The notes beneath the pieces were generated by a model that was not told the DNA's origin, ran no database searches, and saw only the letters and a program-made list of their open reading frames with translations. The translations under genes and the position numbers were made by a program. Shown here one piece after another: positions 1-11,440 of a stretch of DNA of 34,007 nucleotides. Every line of letters starts with the position of its first letter. The stretch's first letter is position 1. Origin of the DNA: Saccoglossus kowalevskii (taxonomy: Eukaryota; Hemichordata; Enteropneusta; Harrimaniidae); the NCBI RefSeq assembly GCF_000003605.2, contig NW_003158724.1, positions 121,275 to 155,281 of the forward strand. Reading direction: 5' to 3'.

Positions 1-25
1 GTATTGTTTCTAATTTTATTTACAG

Positions 26-884
26 GGCCAGACTACAATACTTGACCAAATACGAGTCTATACAAATTCCCCTGAGAAGGGTCATGAAGATGAGAACTTT
101 CAGAAAGATGAACTATCGCGTAAGTAAAGACTATATTTTCACCCTTATTTGAAAATTTAAATTGACATGATGAAGTGGCATTCCATAGTCTGGACCAAAT
201 AACTGATTGATTGGATCTTTTTGTGCTGACTAAAACCAAATGACATGCTGAATTGTTACATATGTTGAAAAAGAAAGAAATGCCTGCATTTACTGATTTA
301 TTTATGTTTTACTTTGCACCCACAGTTCCTAATGAAGTTGATAACCGGGTCATAGAAGAACAGCAAAGTCAACCAGCGGAGAAAGATCAGGATGTGGCAC
401 CAAGCGAGGAATCTCGAACCAACACACGTCGACGTAGACGACGTGACCTCAACAAGGAACTTGACCAATCAGATTCCAATAAGAACCAACAAGACAATGA
501 GAGTAATATTACAATGAAGAGATATAATTATGGGCATTATGCAGCAGAGGGTAGTGTTAAACAGTATGCTAAAAGACACCAAGAGGTGGGCAGTGATTTG
601 TGATTTGTCTTCACACTCCTGAAAAACGATATTCGAGGTGCACATCCAAGAATTTTTTGATGGTTCACTGCCTTCTTGAATTTAAGACATATGATTATAT
701 TTTTACTTCTCTCAAGATCTCCATTTTGACATCTTGATTTTTCAGCTGACTGGTTCCAAAAGCTCCTCCTCTTCTCACCATTCCACAAGAGCCACCAGAT
801 CCTCAACCAGAAGTTTACACTCTTGATGAAGCAGTGCATCATGGACAGTTAGCTGACCATCGTGGACTGAGATTAGGATTATAG
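26..884 (+). CDS. 3' terminal exons of an unrecognised protein-coding gene (partial)
   Basis: Three exons fit one reading frame: 26-119, 326-585 and 792-884, ending in TAG at 882-884. Acceptors are TTTACAG (ends 25), CACCCACAG (ends 325) and a pyrimidine tract ending CAAGAG (ends 791). Donors are GTAAGT at 120 and GTGGGC at 586. Intron phases agree: 1 at the first junction, 0 at the second. The product reads GQTTILDQIRVYTNSPEK at its visible start. It has an acidic, Gln/Ser-rich middle, a run of six arginines followed by DLNKELDQ, then KRYNYGHYAAEGSVKQYAKR, and ends VHHGQLADHRGLRLGL. The last two blocks look conserved rather than low-complexity, but I do not recognise the family. If the last intron is not spliced, the protein stops at TGA 601-603 with VGSDL. 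The final acceptor is the least certain element. The gene starts upstream of the window. Confidence 0.6.
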
Positions 885-1180
885 TGTAACTCAATCTGAG
901 GCCGGCTGAACTAAGCTGTGGACAAAGTGTCTTCCAAAAGATGCAACCAGCAGTCTGATTTTTACAAATATGTGACAGTTACGTGTTTTGTATATTTTGT
1001 ATATGGTATTTGTTATACTGTTTCCAGTATGTAGTATTTTGGGAATATGCACCCATAAGCTGTGATGTATTAGATTTACATCACCATGAACTATGCACTG
1101 GGTTTATATGATGGTTTTATAATGTTATTTGTTTTTTTTGTTGTTTTTTAAACAAAAAATAAAAAGGCTGAGTGCGAATA
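885..1180 (+). terminator. 3' UTR and poly(A) signal of the first gene
   Basis: After the TAG at 884 the sequence is AT-rich and non-coding. An AATAAA hexamer lies at 1158-1163 behind a T-rich stretch and ends the likely transcript about 280 bases past the stop. The cleavage site is inferred. Confidence 0.5.
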
Positions 1181-1199
1181 AGACCTGAATAGCAAAAAA

Positions 1200-4100
1200 T
1201 GACATAAATTACACTATATTTGTTTACTTATATATTAGTCATGCTCCGAATCTGCAAGGGTCATATAGTAGAGCAACTTACATATTTCCCCAAAAAAAGT
1301 ATGACTGGTTGGAAATGACCTCTTTCGGTAAAGCTGTTCTTTTTGTCTTCTCGTTGAGAGCTCAATATGGCCGCATAAATTAAACTTTCTGAACACTACT
1401 ATAAATCAAATGATCAGTTACAACACTTAATTGCAATGTTTCTGTCATTAACATGCATTTTATACACATTTTTTTTAAAAATAATTTTGATTACCAATTA
1501 GTAAACTTAAGATAATTAGCATGAATAGGGGTAATGAACATTTATTGATGTATTGTTAAGTGTCATGTTGGGTACAGGTGTTAATTTAATAAGTGCAATG
1601 AATTTACTGATAGTTTCTTGTCCTGTGCATACAAATGCCTCATAGTTTTCTATATTAAGAACACTAATCAGTAATCAGCATGCATGTCAGGGAGCCAATT
1701 AATGATGGTCTTACAAAAGGTTTTCTCCTATATATTATCTATCAGTGAATTTGGTTTGTATGTTACTATCGCCACCATGATATTGCAGATTTCTGACTGT
1801 TCATGTGTGTCATGATTGTTGACTGATTGGATTTAGGTTGGGACAAACCAACGTCAAAAGGAGAAGTCAAACTAGTATTGAAGATCGCCTACAATATCAA
1901 TTCCTTTTCAATTTATTTCATCTAATCGTCTGATTTTCTGTGTGGAATATGGCAAAGTTACTAAAAATATTAACCAAAATGTATTTATTAACTTGTGTTG
2001 TTGATGTGGTCATTCTCTTTCGTTCCATCTTTTCTGTTTCCGATGTTTGTCTAAAGTGTTATGTGATCTTTTTTGTTTTTTTCAAAATGTTAGCTTGAAA
2101 AGATACCTGTTTCAAGTTTGTGTTACAATTCCTGCATTTACCCAAACAACGCACCCTTTTATAGTTTGCTCTAACCAGCTCCAGTCATGTAACAATCTTG
2201 AGATGCACACAAAAAAACAATCAGTATTTGTATACAAACCAATATGGCGGTGACAGTAACATTTGTACACAGCTGACTATGGTAATTTTAGTATGCATAA
2301 AAGTTCACAGTGAAAGCATTTAAAGCCTTATAATTGCTAGACTCTGACAACTTAAACTTGTGTACTAATGACACCCATATGAGAACGGATTCAAAGGCCA
2401 TTAAACATTCATTGGTGTTTTTTTAATTGTCAAAAACTGTATATTTATTTCTTGTTAGACATTTGTGACAATATTAGATGTTTACAAACACTCTGTGTTA
2501 CAGTCGGTGTGTTTGGATGACACCTTCACTTACAGGCTTCATCAGCCCTCCATGTGACGTTCAATTCCAGTCATTTATATTGTTGTGTATATACTTGTTT
2601 GTCTTGTGTTTATTTACCGCCGATGTTGGCCTTTTTCCTATGATCTCCACTGCCAATACCATATTTGCTCTATCAGTAATGCATTGGCTTATATTAAATG
2701 ACACAGGTGTCTCTGGTCAAAATAAGTTGTATTTTTATGATTCATCTTAAAATAAATGCAAGTTTTGTTTATGTGCGTTTCTATTTGAGATGTGCTTTTA
2801 ATAGAGCAAATACGGTAACTTGTGTCAGGAGATCGAGCTATTTACAGGGAGAATTCATAAGGGGTATATATAGTAGTTATATTTTAAAATATCTAGAGTT
2901 GAGGTGAATAATTGGTATATTACAAATGTATACTTTGAGTATTGATACAAACAGAAAAGTCCTCATATATAAAATTATGTCATGTCACCCTCTGGAGGTA
3001 ACTTGAAACTCATTTCAATAATTCCTTGCCAACAATAAACCAGTGTAAACTTTTATCAACTTCAACAAAATAAAAAAACAATTTTCAATTTTTTTTTTAA
3101 AATTATGATCTATAAGGAAATTGGAAATTATGTTAAGGCGAAATATCATCTGTATACAAATAAATTGCTTCATAACATACTGGATAATACCAAACCCCAG
3201 CCATATTATCCTGTATCACATAATTTTATGTAAGGGAACTTTCTGTCTGTGTCTACTCATTTGGTGCTAGTATAGTTTTTTTCACCATTAATATAATAGG
3301 TTAGTACTGTATTTAAAGAACCTTGACCTGAGTATGTTCATAAGTGGAAATTATCTGTTTATTTGAAGTCCTAAACCCAAGTTTTTCCTTCAAAACAAGA
3401 TATATTGACAGCTTGTAAAGAATATTTCCTGAACATACTCATATAGACAAAGCTATTTAGCTGCTTTTAAAACTTAGTACTGAATTACCAGTACCTACAC
3501 CTAACTGCCGTAGCCAATTGCCGAATCCTGAGACACTTTCTAAGGTCTGTAATTTTTGTGTAAATAGCCATCCTTGTATGGATGTACCTTGATCGTTGTA
3601 TCTATGCAGAGGTACTTGACCTTTGACCTACAGTGCCTGCATTTATGAGCACAGGGTGTATACATATTTACATTTAACTAACAATACAACGTCTTCCAAT
3701 TTGTTGTCCTGTTACTTTTTTTGAGAAAAATGTGCCTTTGTCTTTAATGATAATCTTGCAAGATTTTTTTTTTTGATGTTCAGTGAAATTTGTTTAAAAG
3801 CACATCCTCAAGTCCCAATGATGTGGTTATTGCTGATGCTTATTGTATTAGAAATGACATTATTGTCAAATAGCGCCCTCTACAGTTCAGGGAGTAACCA
3901 TGTAATGTGAATTTAAGATAAGCACACATTTCTGCTCAGTGTTGATCCTTAACATTACCAGTACATATTTTTTGCCGAAGACATGCTTTTCATATAACAT
4001 TCACTGTCAGTTATTGCTGTGGAGTTTTACTCCGAATCCTTTTTGCATATTGCAGCAATTCTTTATTCACAGGGCATATCATGAGTGTATTTAGGTGAAT

Positions 4101-4430
4101 GCATTATTTCTGTTTATTTCCAGATTTTGATCAGTTCAAAATTACAATTCCAGATTCTAGCTTGGGATGACTGCATTTATTCACTTCAAAGTAGAAGCTC
4201 TTTTATAGAATTTGGCTAGAAATGAGAGAGATGGATGTTCATTCTTTTTGCTAGGTTACTTTTGAATACAGGTGGTCAACTTAAAGTATATTTTTGCATG
4301 AATCAGGGATTTTTTTATTGTTAGTTTTGCATCATACATTCGTTTAATGCACAATAAAGGTGAAAGAGTCATTTTCAAATTTTGTCTTCGCTAATCTTTA
4401 TTGAATGCCAAGTCTGGATAAATTGAAGGA
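1200..4430. other. Intergenic, no gene seen
   Basis: AT-rich DNA with only short open frames that lack splice-consistent extension or recognisable protein motifs. It holds T/A homopolymer runs, a weak 12-bp inverted repeat (2969-2980 with 3218-3229) and no tRNA-like fold that I could see. Confidence 0.5.
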
Positions 4431-4514
4431 CGGTGGTCGTTGCGCTGCGTCCTGTGCGATATGGTACTCATAGCAACGTATACAACGTGTGTAAAATACA
4501 TTGTTTATTTACAT
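4431..4514 (+). repeat. Truncated copy of a short GC-richer dispersed repeat
   Basis: These 84 bases match 23237-23320 at 77 of 84 positions by eye, from CGGTGGTCG to the shared tail TTGTTTATTTACAT. The copy at 23232-23358 has terminal inverted repeats; this one lacks the right arm, so it is a truncated member. Confidence 0.75.
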
Positions 4515-4696
4515 ACATTTTAGAAGTTTACCAGTTCCATTTCAAAAACTTGCACCTTGATCAAGTCAGAGGTCCATTACTAGTCCACATAAAAACACTA
4601 GATTCAAGACAGCTTTCCTTGTAGTACAGAATAAAACCCTCAATTGAGAACTTTTTAGCACTGCTGTCATCGTAGATGACAGAGCAGAGCTATTCA

Positions 4697-5021
4697 TATC
4701 CTCGGGGGCGGAGCTACGTCACAGACGTTCCACGTTGCTAAGACGCGCACCACTGTACCATGCATTTCTATGGGCTCTGTGCGCGCTGCTTTGGAACGCC
4801 GGTCGAGCCAGTGAAAATTCGAGAAAACACAAACTCAACTTTGAAGTAATCCCGAACAATCAAATTTATATGTTACACACGTAGGGCTAATCTTGTTGCA
4901 CTGTTCAGAGGAGTCTCCACAATCACCCCAAAGTACCGTTTTCTGCGAGTTTTGGGCCTTTGTTTTCACCGCCGCGGGTTGCCAGGCGGTGAAAATGCCC
5001 GGATGTCCGCCCCCGAGGATA
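4697..5021. mobile_element. MITE-like element with 16-bp terminal inverted repeats
   Basis: TATCCTCGGGGGCGGA at 4697-4712 is the exact reverse complement of 5006-5021. The 325 bp between them are clearly richer in G+C than the flanks and include a further hairpin, TTTCACCGCC with GGCGGTGAAA (about 4965-4994). There is no coding potential and no convincing target-site duplication, so the superfamily is open. Confidence 0.6.
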
Positions 5022-5056
5022 GGTGATTGTCCGTCCATCAACAATTACATTTCCAT

Positions 5057-5390
5057 CTTCTTGAAAACTACCAGCTCAATTGCTTTAATACTTGGTGTTT
5101 TTGGTACTTGGTACCTTGGGTGGAACCTTCAGATTTGTTTATTTTGTAACGATATCTTCAATTCTGTATTTTTGGCGAATATTTTAGGTAAAAAATGCTA
5201 TTTTAGACTTCTTCTTGAAAACTACCAGCTCAATTACTTTGATACTTGGTACTGTGTGTGTACTTTTGTCAGATTTGTTCATTTCGTGATATTTTCAAAT
5301 TCTCTATTTTTAGCAAATATTTTTGATCAAAAATGTTATACTTCTTGAAAACTGCTACTCCAATTGCTTTGATACATGATATATGTGTAC
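5057..5390. repeat. Diverged tandem repeat, about 2.3 units
   Basis: CTTCTTGAAAACT recurs at 5057, 5211 and 5341, giving unit lengths of 154 and 130 bp. Each unit contains a version of ACCAGCTCAATTRCTTTRATACTTGG followed by a TTTGTTYATTTYGTRA block and a TTTTTRGCRAATATTTT block. A further diverged unit lies about 15 kb away at 20734-20853, so the unit is a dispersed family, not a purely local duplication. Confidence 0.7.
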
Positions 5391-5399
5391 CTTGAATGG

Positions 5400-8083
5400 A
5401 CTGCTATTAGATGAGTTCCTTCTGTGCATTAGGGGAACATTCATAGTTCTGCTAAAACTATGGGGCTATTTTGAAAGTCAGGTCAGATATACCTTACTTT
5501 TTTGCTCAGAAATAAAATGTCAGGGCTAGAAGAATATATAGACCTTTTAAAATTGGTGTCGTTCTTCTGTAATTTGCTTACTGAAATTGTGGCAGGTGGG
5601 CCTTTATACCCAAGATCTGCATAATGAATATTCATAGCCTAACTTAACAATCTTAGTGTTCCGGATGGCTTAATGTTTTTGCATGGCAAAAAAAAGTATA
5701 AACGTCCTGAAACAATGCAACAATATGTCTAAACATTTTGCACGGAAAATACTGGTTAAAGTTTAGGTAAGAACAATTCTTACCAAAAATGAACAAGTAC
5801 AATGAAGTCGTCATCGCATGAAAAATAAATATAGTAATTAATAATAGTACTGTATTAATCTCAACGTCTCATAAAATATAACATGAACTGTATAAAAGTT
5901 CCTAAAAACAATAGCACATTAACATGTCTAAGCAAAATTTGGTAATAAGTCTTGGAGGTCATATTACTAAACCTGGTTCTAATTATCAGCAGGAGAATGT
6001 CTTCATTTTATGCACTTATTTCTACATCTAAACAATGTTTTATTTCAGTCAAATTTTAACCCATTTCTTGAAAATTGCACATGCTAGTTACACCAATTGA
6101 ACTTTGTTGACATTTCATAGCGATTGATACGATTCCCAAATTAAAGATCATTAGATAAAAATTGGTATCACAATTTTAAGTGAAATTTAACAATTATCTT
6201 GAAAAATATGCAAAGGACACATACCAAAATCAAACTTGGCCAAAGAGCACAAACTGGTTAAAATAATATCCAAGTTTGAAAAAGATACAAATTTAAGACG
6301 TTGACAACGAACAAACATTTTCCCCGTTATACATTGACATCTACGACGATGCGGACAAGGTAAAAAATAGTTTTGCATTTATTGATATGTTACATCTGTT
6401 GCCTTCAATATAGCACTAGTTGCATGTCCCCATCAGTAACTGTGTTTAAAATACGAATTGCGCATATTAATGAGGCAAGATGACCAAATATGGTCATCCG
6501 ATGCATTTTGTCCAATCAAGGCCTTCATAACAGCATTAGTTGCTCATGCAAATATAGAGATAGTTCTATAGATACAGCATTAGAATTATGCACAAGTTAT
6601 TAATTATGCAATCTCTGTTGCACTTAGGGGAAATGTTGTTCATGTCCAAGATAAAGTAATACGATCACAAATTGAGTCTGGGAAGGAAATCTCGCCATTC
6701 ATGAATTTATTTGCAACCATACTCCTATTATCGTAAATGTCCTATATACATTTAAATTTTTTGACTATGAACATTTGGAAGATATTCACACAAATAAACA
6801 TACATTTGTAATGAATGTACGAAATTGAGTAACTAGCCAAGTATGTTCAAGGTTAACATTTTCTAAAAACAGTTGGCCATCCTTGATTCAAATCACTAAA
6901 CAAATGCATGTCGTACTAAGCACATGCAAAGAACGAACAGATTCAGTCCAGGGGGTTCTGAAATATGACTAACAGACAACGTATTACAAATTCCAATTTT
7001 CATTCAAACTGACTCGCGAGATGCGTCTTGGCCTAATGTTATGTTAGAAAATGTGTGATATTCTTGTCAGTTCATACAATATAAAGAGATGCCTAGCCAT
7101 ATGTAGTTTTTACGACCACGGCGAGTTACTTTACATTCTGCCATCCTTCTAAAAACATTAGTGGCATGAACATTACTGATCCCTGCATGTGCAAACTGTG
7201 CCAAAAAAAATTGTCCTAATAGTCTGGATCGAAACTCCGAGCGTGCAGATATTTGCTGCCTTAGCACTCTGCATGAACCTTAATCACGCCCACAGTGGCA
7301 ATTTAGGAGAACATGTGCTGATTCTTACTAGTATGACATGGTCAGATGATTTAGTAATGAAATGAAGGCAAAACTGTCGAAGACGCACATTTATCATCGC
7401 ATGAATCAAACGGTTTCGCTAACCTTGCATGATCGTGTTACGAAAAGGTGTATTTCACTGCAGTTAAATTGAGTCATTTGATTGGGCGCGCCAAGGAGCT
7501 GGCTGACTGGAGAATTATGGGTAATACGAGTGTGCAATATGATCAATATTAGGCACTCAAATGAAACACACTGAGACAATTTATAGATATAACATCTTTT
7601 ATAAACAATGTAATACAAGTTGGACAATAAACTATTCTTTTTATAAGTTATATCGACTGCATTTGACAGATTTGGTTTCAAAAGTTGTGGTTCATGATTT
7701 GCAATGTTGCAGATACGGACGTTATATTTTTTTTACTTATCTATAGGTTTAAACGTATTCGAACTGAAATCCATTTATCAAAACAGCACAACTTTTTTCT
7801 TCATGATTGGATTTGTCTTTCTCAGTAAAGTTGAGCATGCATCATTAAAACTGAATTACAAATATAAGAATAACGTTAAGAAATATGAAACGTTTACAAA
7901 TTTGAAAGTGGTTCACATAAGGGAAGTACATCCTGAAACACCAATTGACTGTCCATGCAAGAGACTGGATAATTCAGGAAAATCGTAAATACTACAACGG
8001 TAGACACAAGCTTTCAAGATGCAGCAGACAGCAGATGTATTGCTTGTTCTTCCATTGCTCTGTTGTTGGTTACAACTGGTCTG
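5400..8083. other. Downstream flank and possible 3' UTR of OGA, no further gene seen
   Basis: No exon-like frame is supported on either strand. The OGA stop is at 8084, so its 3' UTR runs leftwards into this stretch. Minus-strand AATAAA hexamers occur at 6706-6711 and 6376-6381, and TATAAA variants lie near 7600-7640; which is used cannot be told. A perfect 8-bp hairpin (GATGACCA/TGGTCATC, loop AATA) lies at 6479-6498. Confidence 0.4.
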
Positions 8084-11000
8084 TTACATTGCTCTTCCAA
8101 GTATGATTACTTCATCTGAGATTTCATCCAACATTGGCACTTCTAAAAATCCCAGCTTAGTGTAAAAGTCCAACATTGTTTTGTTGCCAACACCAACCTC
8201 TACAAATGCACCATAGGATCCTGTAAATAAACACATGGTTGGTTCACATAGCATTACACAAGACGCTGTCCAGAATGACACAGCCTTTTTTCAAAGTTAG
8301 GCATGCACCTTGGTGCTTAATTTCATATTTGACATGCCAATATCAGATGTGCAAAAGGTTTATTCAGCCCTGATTAGCACTCAAAATTAGTGACCACCAC
8401 GGAAAATACTTTCTGCAATAGACAGTCTTTAGATTGCAAGCTAAAATTCTTTCAAAATCAATTCCACCTCAATATAACATGGTCAAAGTGAAGCTCACGA
8501 TCAGTTTACGCTATTCAAGAAAAAAAACATGTTTGTTGCGTGATTTGGTAAAATCATGTAAAAGCTCTTCTTTCAAGACCCTGTTTACCTTTTAAAAATT
8601 GCTAATCACCTCTTTCGAAAACCATCATGCAGTTTTCAACCGAAATCGATGCAATATGCAAACTAGGCTATTAATATGCAATGATTTTTAACCCAAAACT
8701 AATCAGGTCTGTGAATAGTCATGAGCATCTATGTAGCAAGTTGAAATGTAAAGATTAGCTGAAAATTTACTAATTACTGTAAAATGACTAATTTTCACTG
8801 GGTTTAAATTTCGCTGATTTACCATTTCAGGCATATTCAGTGGGTTTTAAATTCACGGTTTTATCATTTAGATAATGTGTTCTATGCTAAATTTTAAATA
8901 TTCACTAGGTTTTAATTTAGCGCATTTTCCAGTCAGCGAAATAAGCAAAATTAAACCCCAGTGAATAATTAACCCCTTTACAGTATACAAATTAGGTATT
9001 TAATATACATAAATATTAATCCACTTCTATTACATCTATGTGCCAAGTTTCATTGTAATGTGATGATTAGTACTCGAGATAGCAGTACACTGCATACTTT
9101 GCACATAGGGGTTAAAAAACTGGACAATAGCACTACAGCCTCTACCTAACATCAGGTTTTCATCAAATTGACCTCATTCACTGAAGTTTGCTTGACAGGG
9201 TATTTTACATCAGCAAGTTTGGGAAATTAACAAAATTCATATATGTGATTAATCAGTCAAACTCTTACCATTAGCTTTAAGTGCAGATAGAATACAAGCC
9301 AACATATTCTTTACAACACTTGTATCTTCAACACTCGGTAGAATATCCATTTTTAGCAGCGAGGGATATTTTTGATGTAGATTATTAGGAAGATAAATTT
9401 TGTATTCATGAAAACTTAGAAAAACCTCCTGAAATGAAGAAACATGGTATTAAAATACTTGAAAAGCTCAGAAGAAACTTCCCATTAAATATAAGATGTA
9501 CATGACTACTCTACTTGAGAAGTAATTTTGTTTCATTAGGGGCCATAATTTTGTTATCCATCATTCAAATGATAAGCTGCGATTTGGAATACTAAAAAGT
9601 TCTCAGATGTGAATGGAAAATTAAAAAAAATCTATAACATTTTACCTCTGCTGGGGTGAGATTTTTAGATTTTGGTTTGGGGTATTTGGAACACATTTCC
9701 AACATCCAAGCCATATCATACAGGTCGTAGTACTTTTTAGCATTCAAAGCTCCAAGAACATAGCCACAGATACCATTTTCATCCTCCAATACAAAACAAT
9801 ACTCTGGACTGAGAGTGATAAGTCCACCAACTAACCTGTAAAACAAGCATTGACCATGAATCATTATCACTGGAAGTTTTAATTTTGTTGGTAACAAAAA
9901 GTAGACATGTACATGCAATTTAAAAGTAGTTTCAAATAAAGTAAACATGAATGTATTGCCATTGCTTAGATCACAATAGCACAATTTGGTTATACTGTGT
10001 TTTTGAGGTGCGATATATCCAAAATGTTTTTGATATACACAAGTTGACCTGAAACTGTTCTTTTACCTGATAGGTCAAGTCTATCAACCAATCAGAATGA
10101 TGGATGAAGACAACAAGTTCAAATTACTAGACTTCATTTAAATATATTAATGAGGGTTCAGCAACCTTACTGAATGGCGAAAACTGATTTACTGATGTTT
10201 TAGTATGACCCTTGTACAAAGTTTGAACATCACCCTGTTTATTTCTGAGAAATGAACGTGTTCATGCCCAAGAAACATTTTTGGACACTCAAGTATTAGA
10301 ATTTAGCAAATTTAAGGACCAAAATGGTCTACAGTCAGCCATATCTGATCAAATGGTAACAAAAATTGATGTACAAATGAAATTCATTGTACATGGTCTT
10401 TGTGTTAAGTTTGAATGTGTTTGCTCAAGGCATGCTCGTGAAACTGGACCGAACCCGAATTAATAGTCCAAGATTTTGGGCTTTGTCTAAAACGGAGACT
10501 AAAAACATGTACTTCGCTGAATAATGGAATTCTCACAGCAAGTAAAAGGATTAATCTGAAGTAGAAGAAGCAACACCTCAACACAATAAAATGTTGTACT
10601 CGCTCTTTTACTGTGTTACTTAAAGACACAAATGGAGTTGTTTCCTTGAATTTGTTTCACTCACAATACTATCTGATCAGAGATACTCTTGAACAAGTTT
10701 TTTAGTCGCATTCAAAGTGTTTTTTGGAGTAAACCCCCATTAAAGATGGACTTACTTGTCACCAATAAGGTTTGGATGATCAGGAAAGATATCCGTTCCA
10801 TCTGAGCCATCATCACAAGTAAGTCTACAAACTTTGTACACTTCAACCTGATACAGGAGAACATTTAAGGTTAAAATACAGCATTCACATTGGTTTCTCA
10901 AGTCTAATATTTCAAGAAACTTACAACTTTCTCGATAATGGCATTCTTTTCGTTATCCCACACATCAAACATCTCAAACCTTTTTTTTTTCAGAAAATGT

Positions 11001-11440
11001 ACAGACACCACAACAGCAGAATGAGGGAAATCTTGGTTTTCTGTTTCAGATGATGTATTGTCATCCAAAACAACTTTTAATGCATGTATGCAACCTTGAA
11101 AGTATTATATACTATCGTCTTGTGGTATTAAATTATCATGAAATAAGACGATTTTTTTTTTAAATTCAAATCACATACTTTACTATGTCAATTGTCCTTT
11201 GGACTGAAAAAGAGTTGGTAAGTCTACATGTCTTTCTGGGAAATGTGTTTTTTAGTTGCACACTGCAAATTTCAATACCATTGGGCAACACAGAAATGAA
11301 ATCGTAAGCAAGCAAAAAAAAACACAACCACTCACCTCATCCTTGGGCAAATATGGTCTGATTGTATAGACTTTGCTGCTCAATTTTTCTGGAGGTTTCT
11401 GAACAAAAAGATCGGCAGCTCCATCTATTGGGAGCATGCG
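8084..11440 (-). CDS. OGA: OGA exons 11-15: acetyltransferase-like domain
   Basis: Exon 11 reads [14 protein letters not shown] then [13 protein letters not shown]. Exon 12 gives [12 protein letters not shown] and PNLIGDK. Exon 13 gives [19 protein letters not shown] and GICGYVLG. Exon 14 gives YPSLLKMDI and [10 protein letters not shown]. Exon 15 gives [19 protein letters not shown] and ends VIILGRAM. This is the GNAT-like fold of OGA, in which human OGA is considered to lack a working acetyl-CoA site. Residues run from about 643 to 869. Compared with human (916 residues overall) no segment of this domain is missing. Intron 14 holds two transposon remnants. Confidence 0.95.

Noticed and set aside
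586-603. TGA at 601-603 as the only C-terminus of the first gene
   Set aside because: A phase-consistent exon at 792-884 encodes a protein-like end with its own stop; kept as the alternative isoform instead.
2969-3229. 12-bp inverted repeat as a MITE
   Set aside because: Short, AT-only arms with no matching extension or target duplication.
4893-5348. 150-codon plus-strand open frame
   Set aside because: It spans the right arm of the 4697-5021 inverted-repeat element and the tandem repeat after it; no protein signature.
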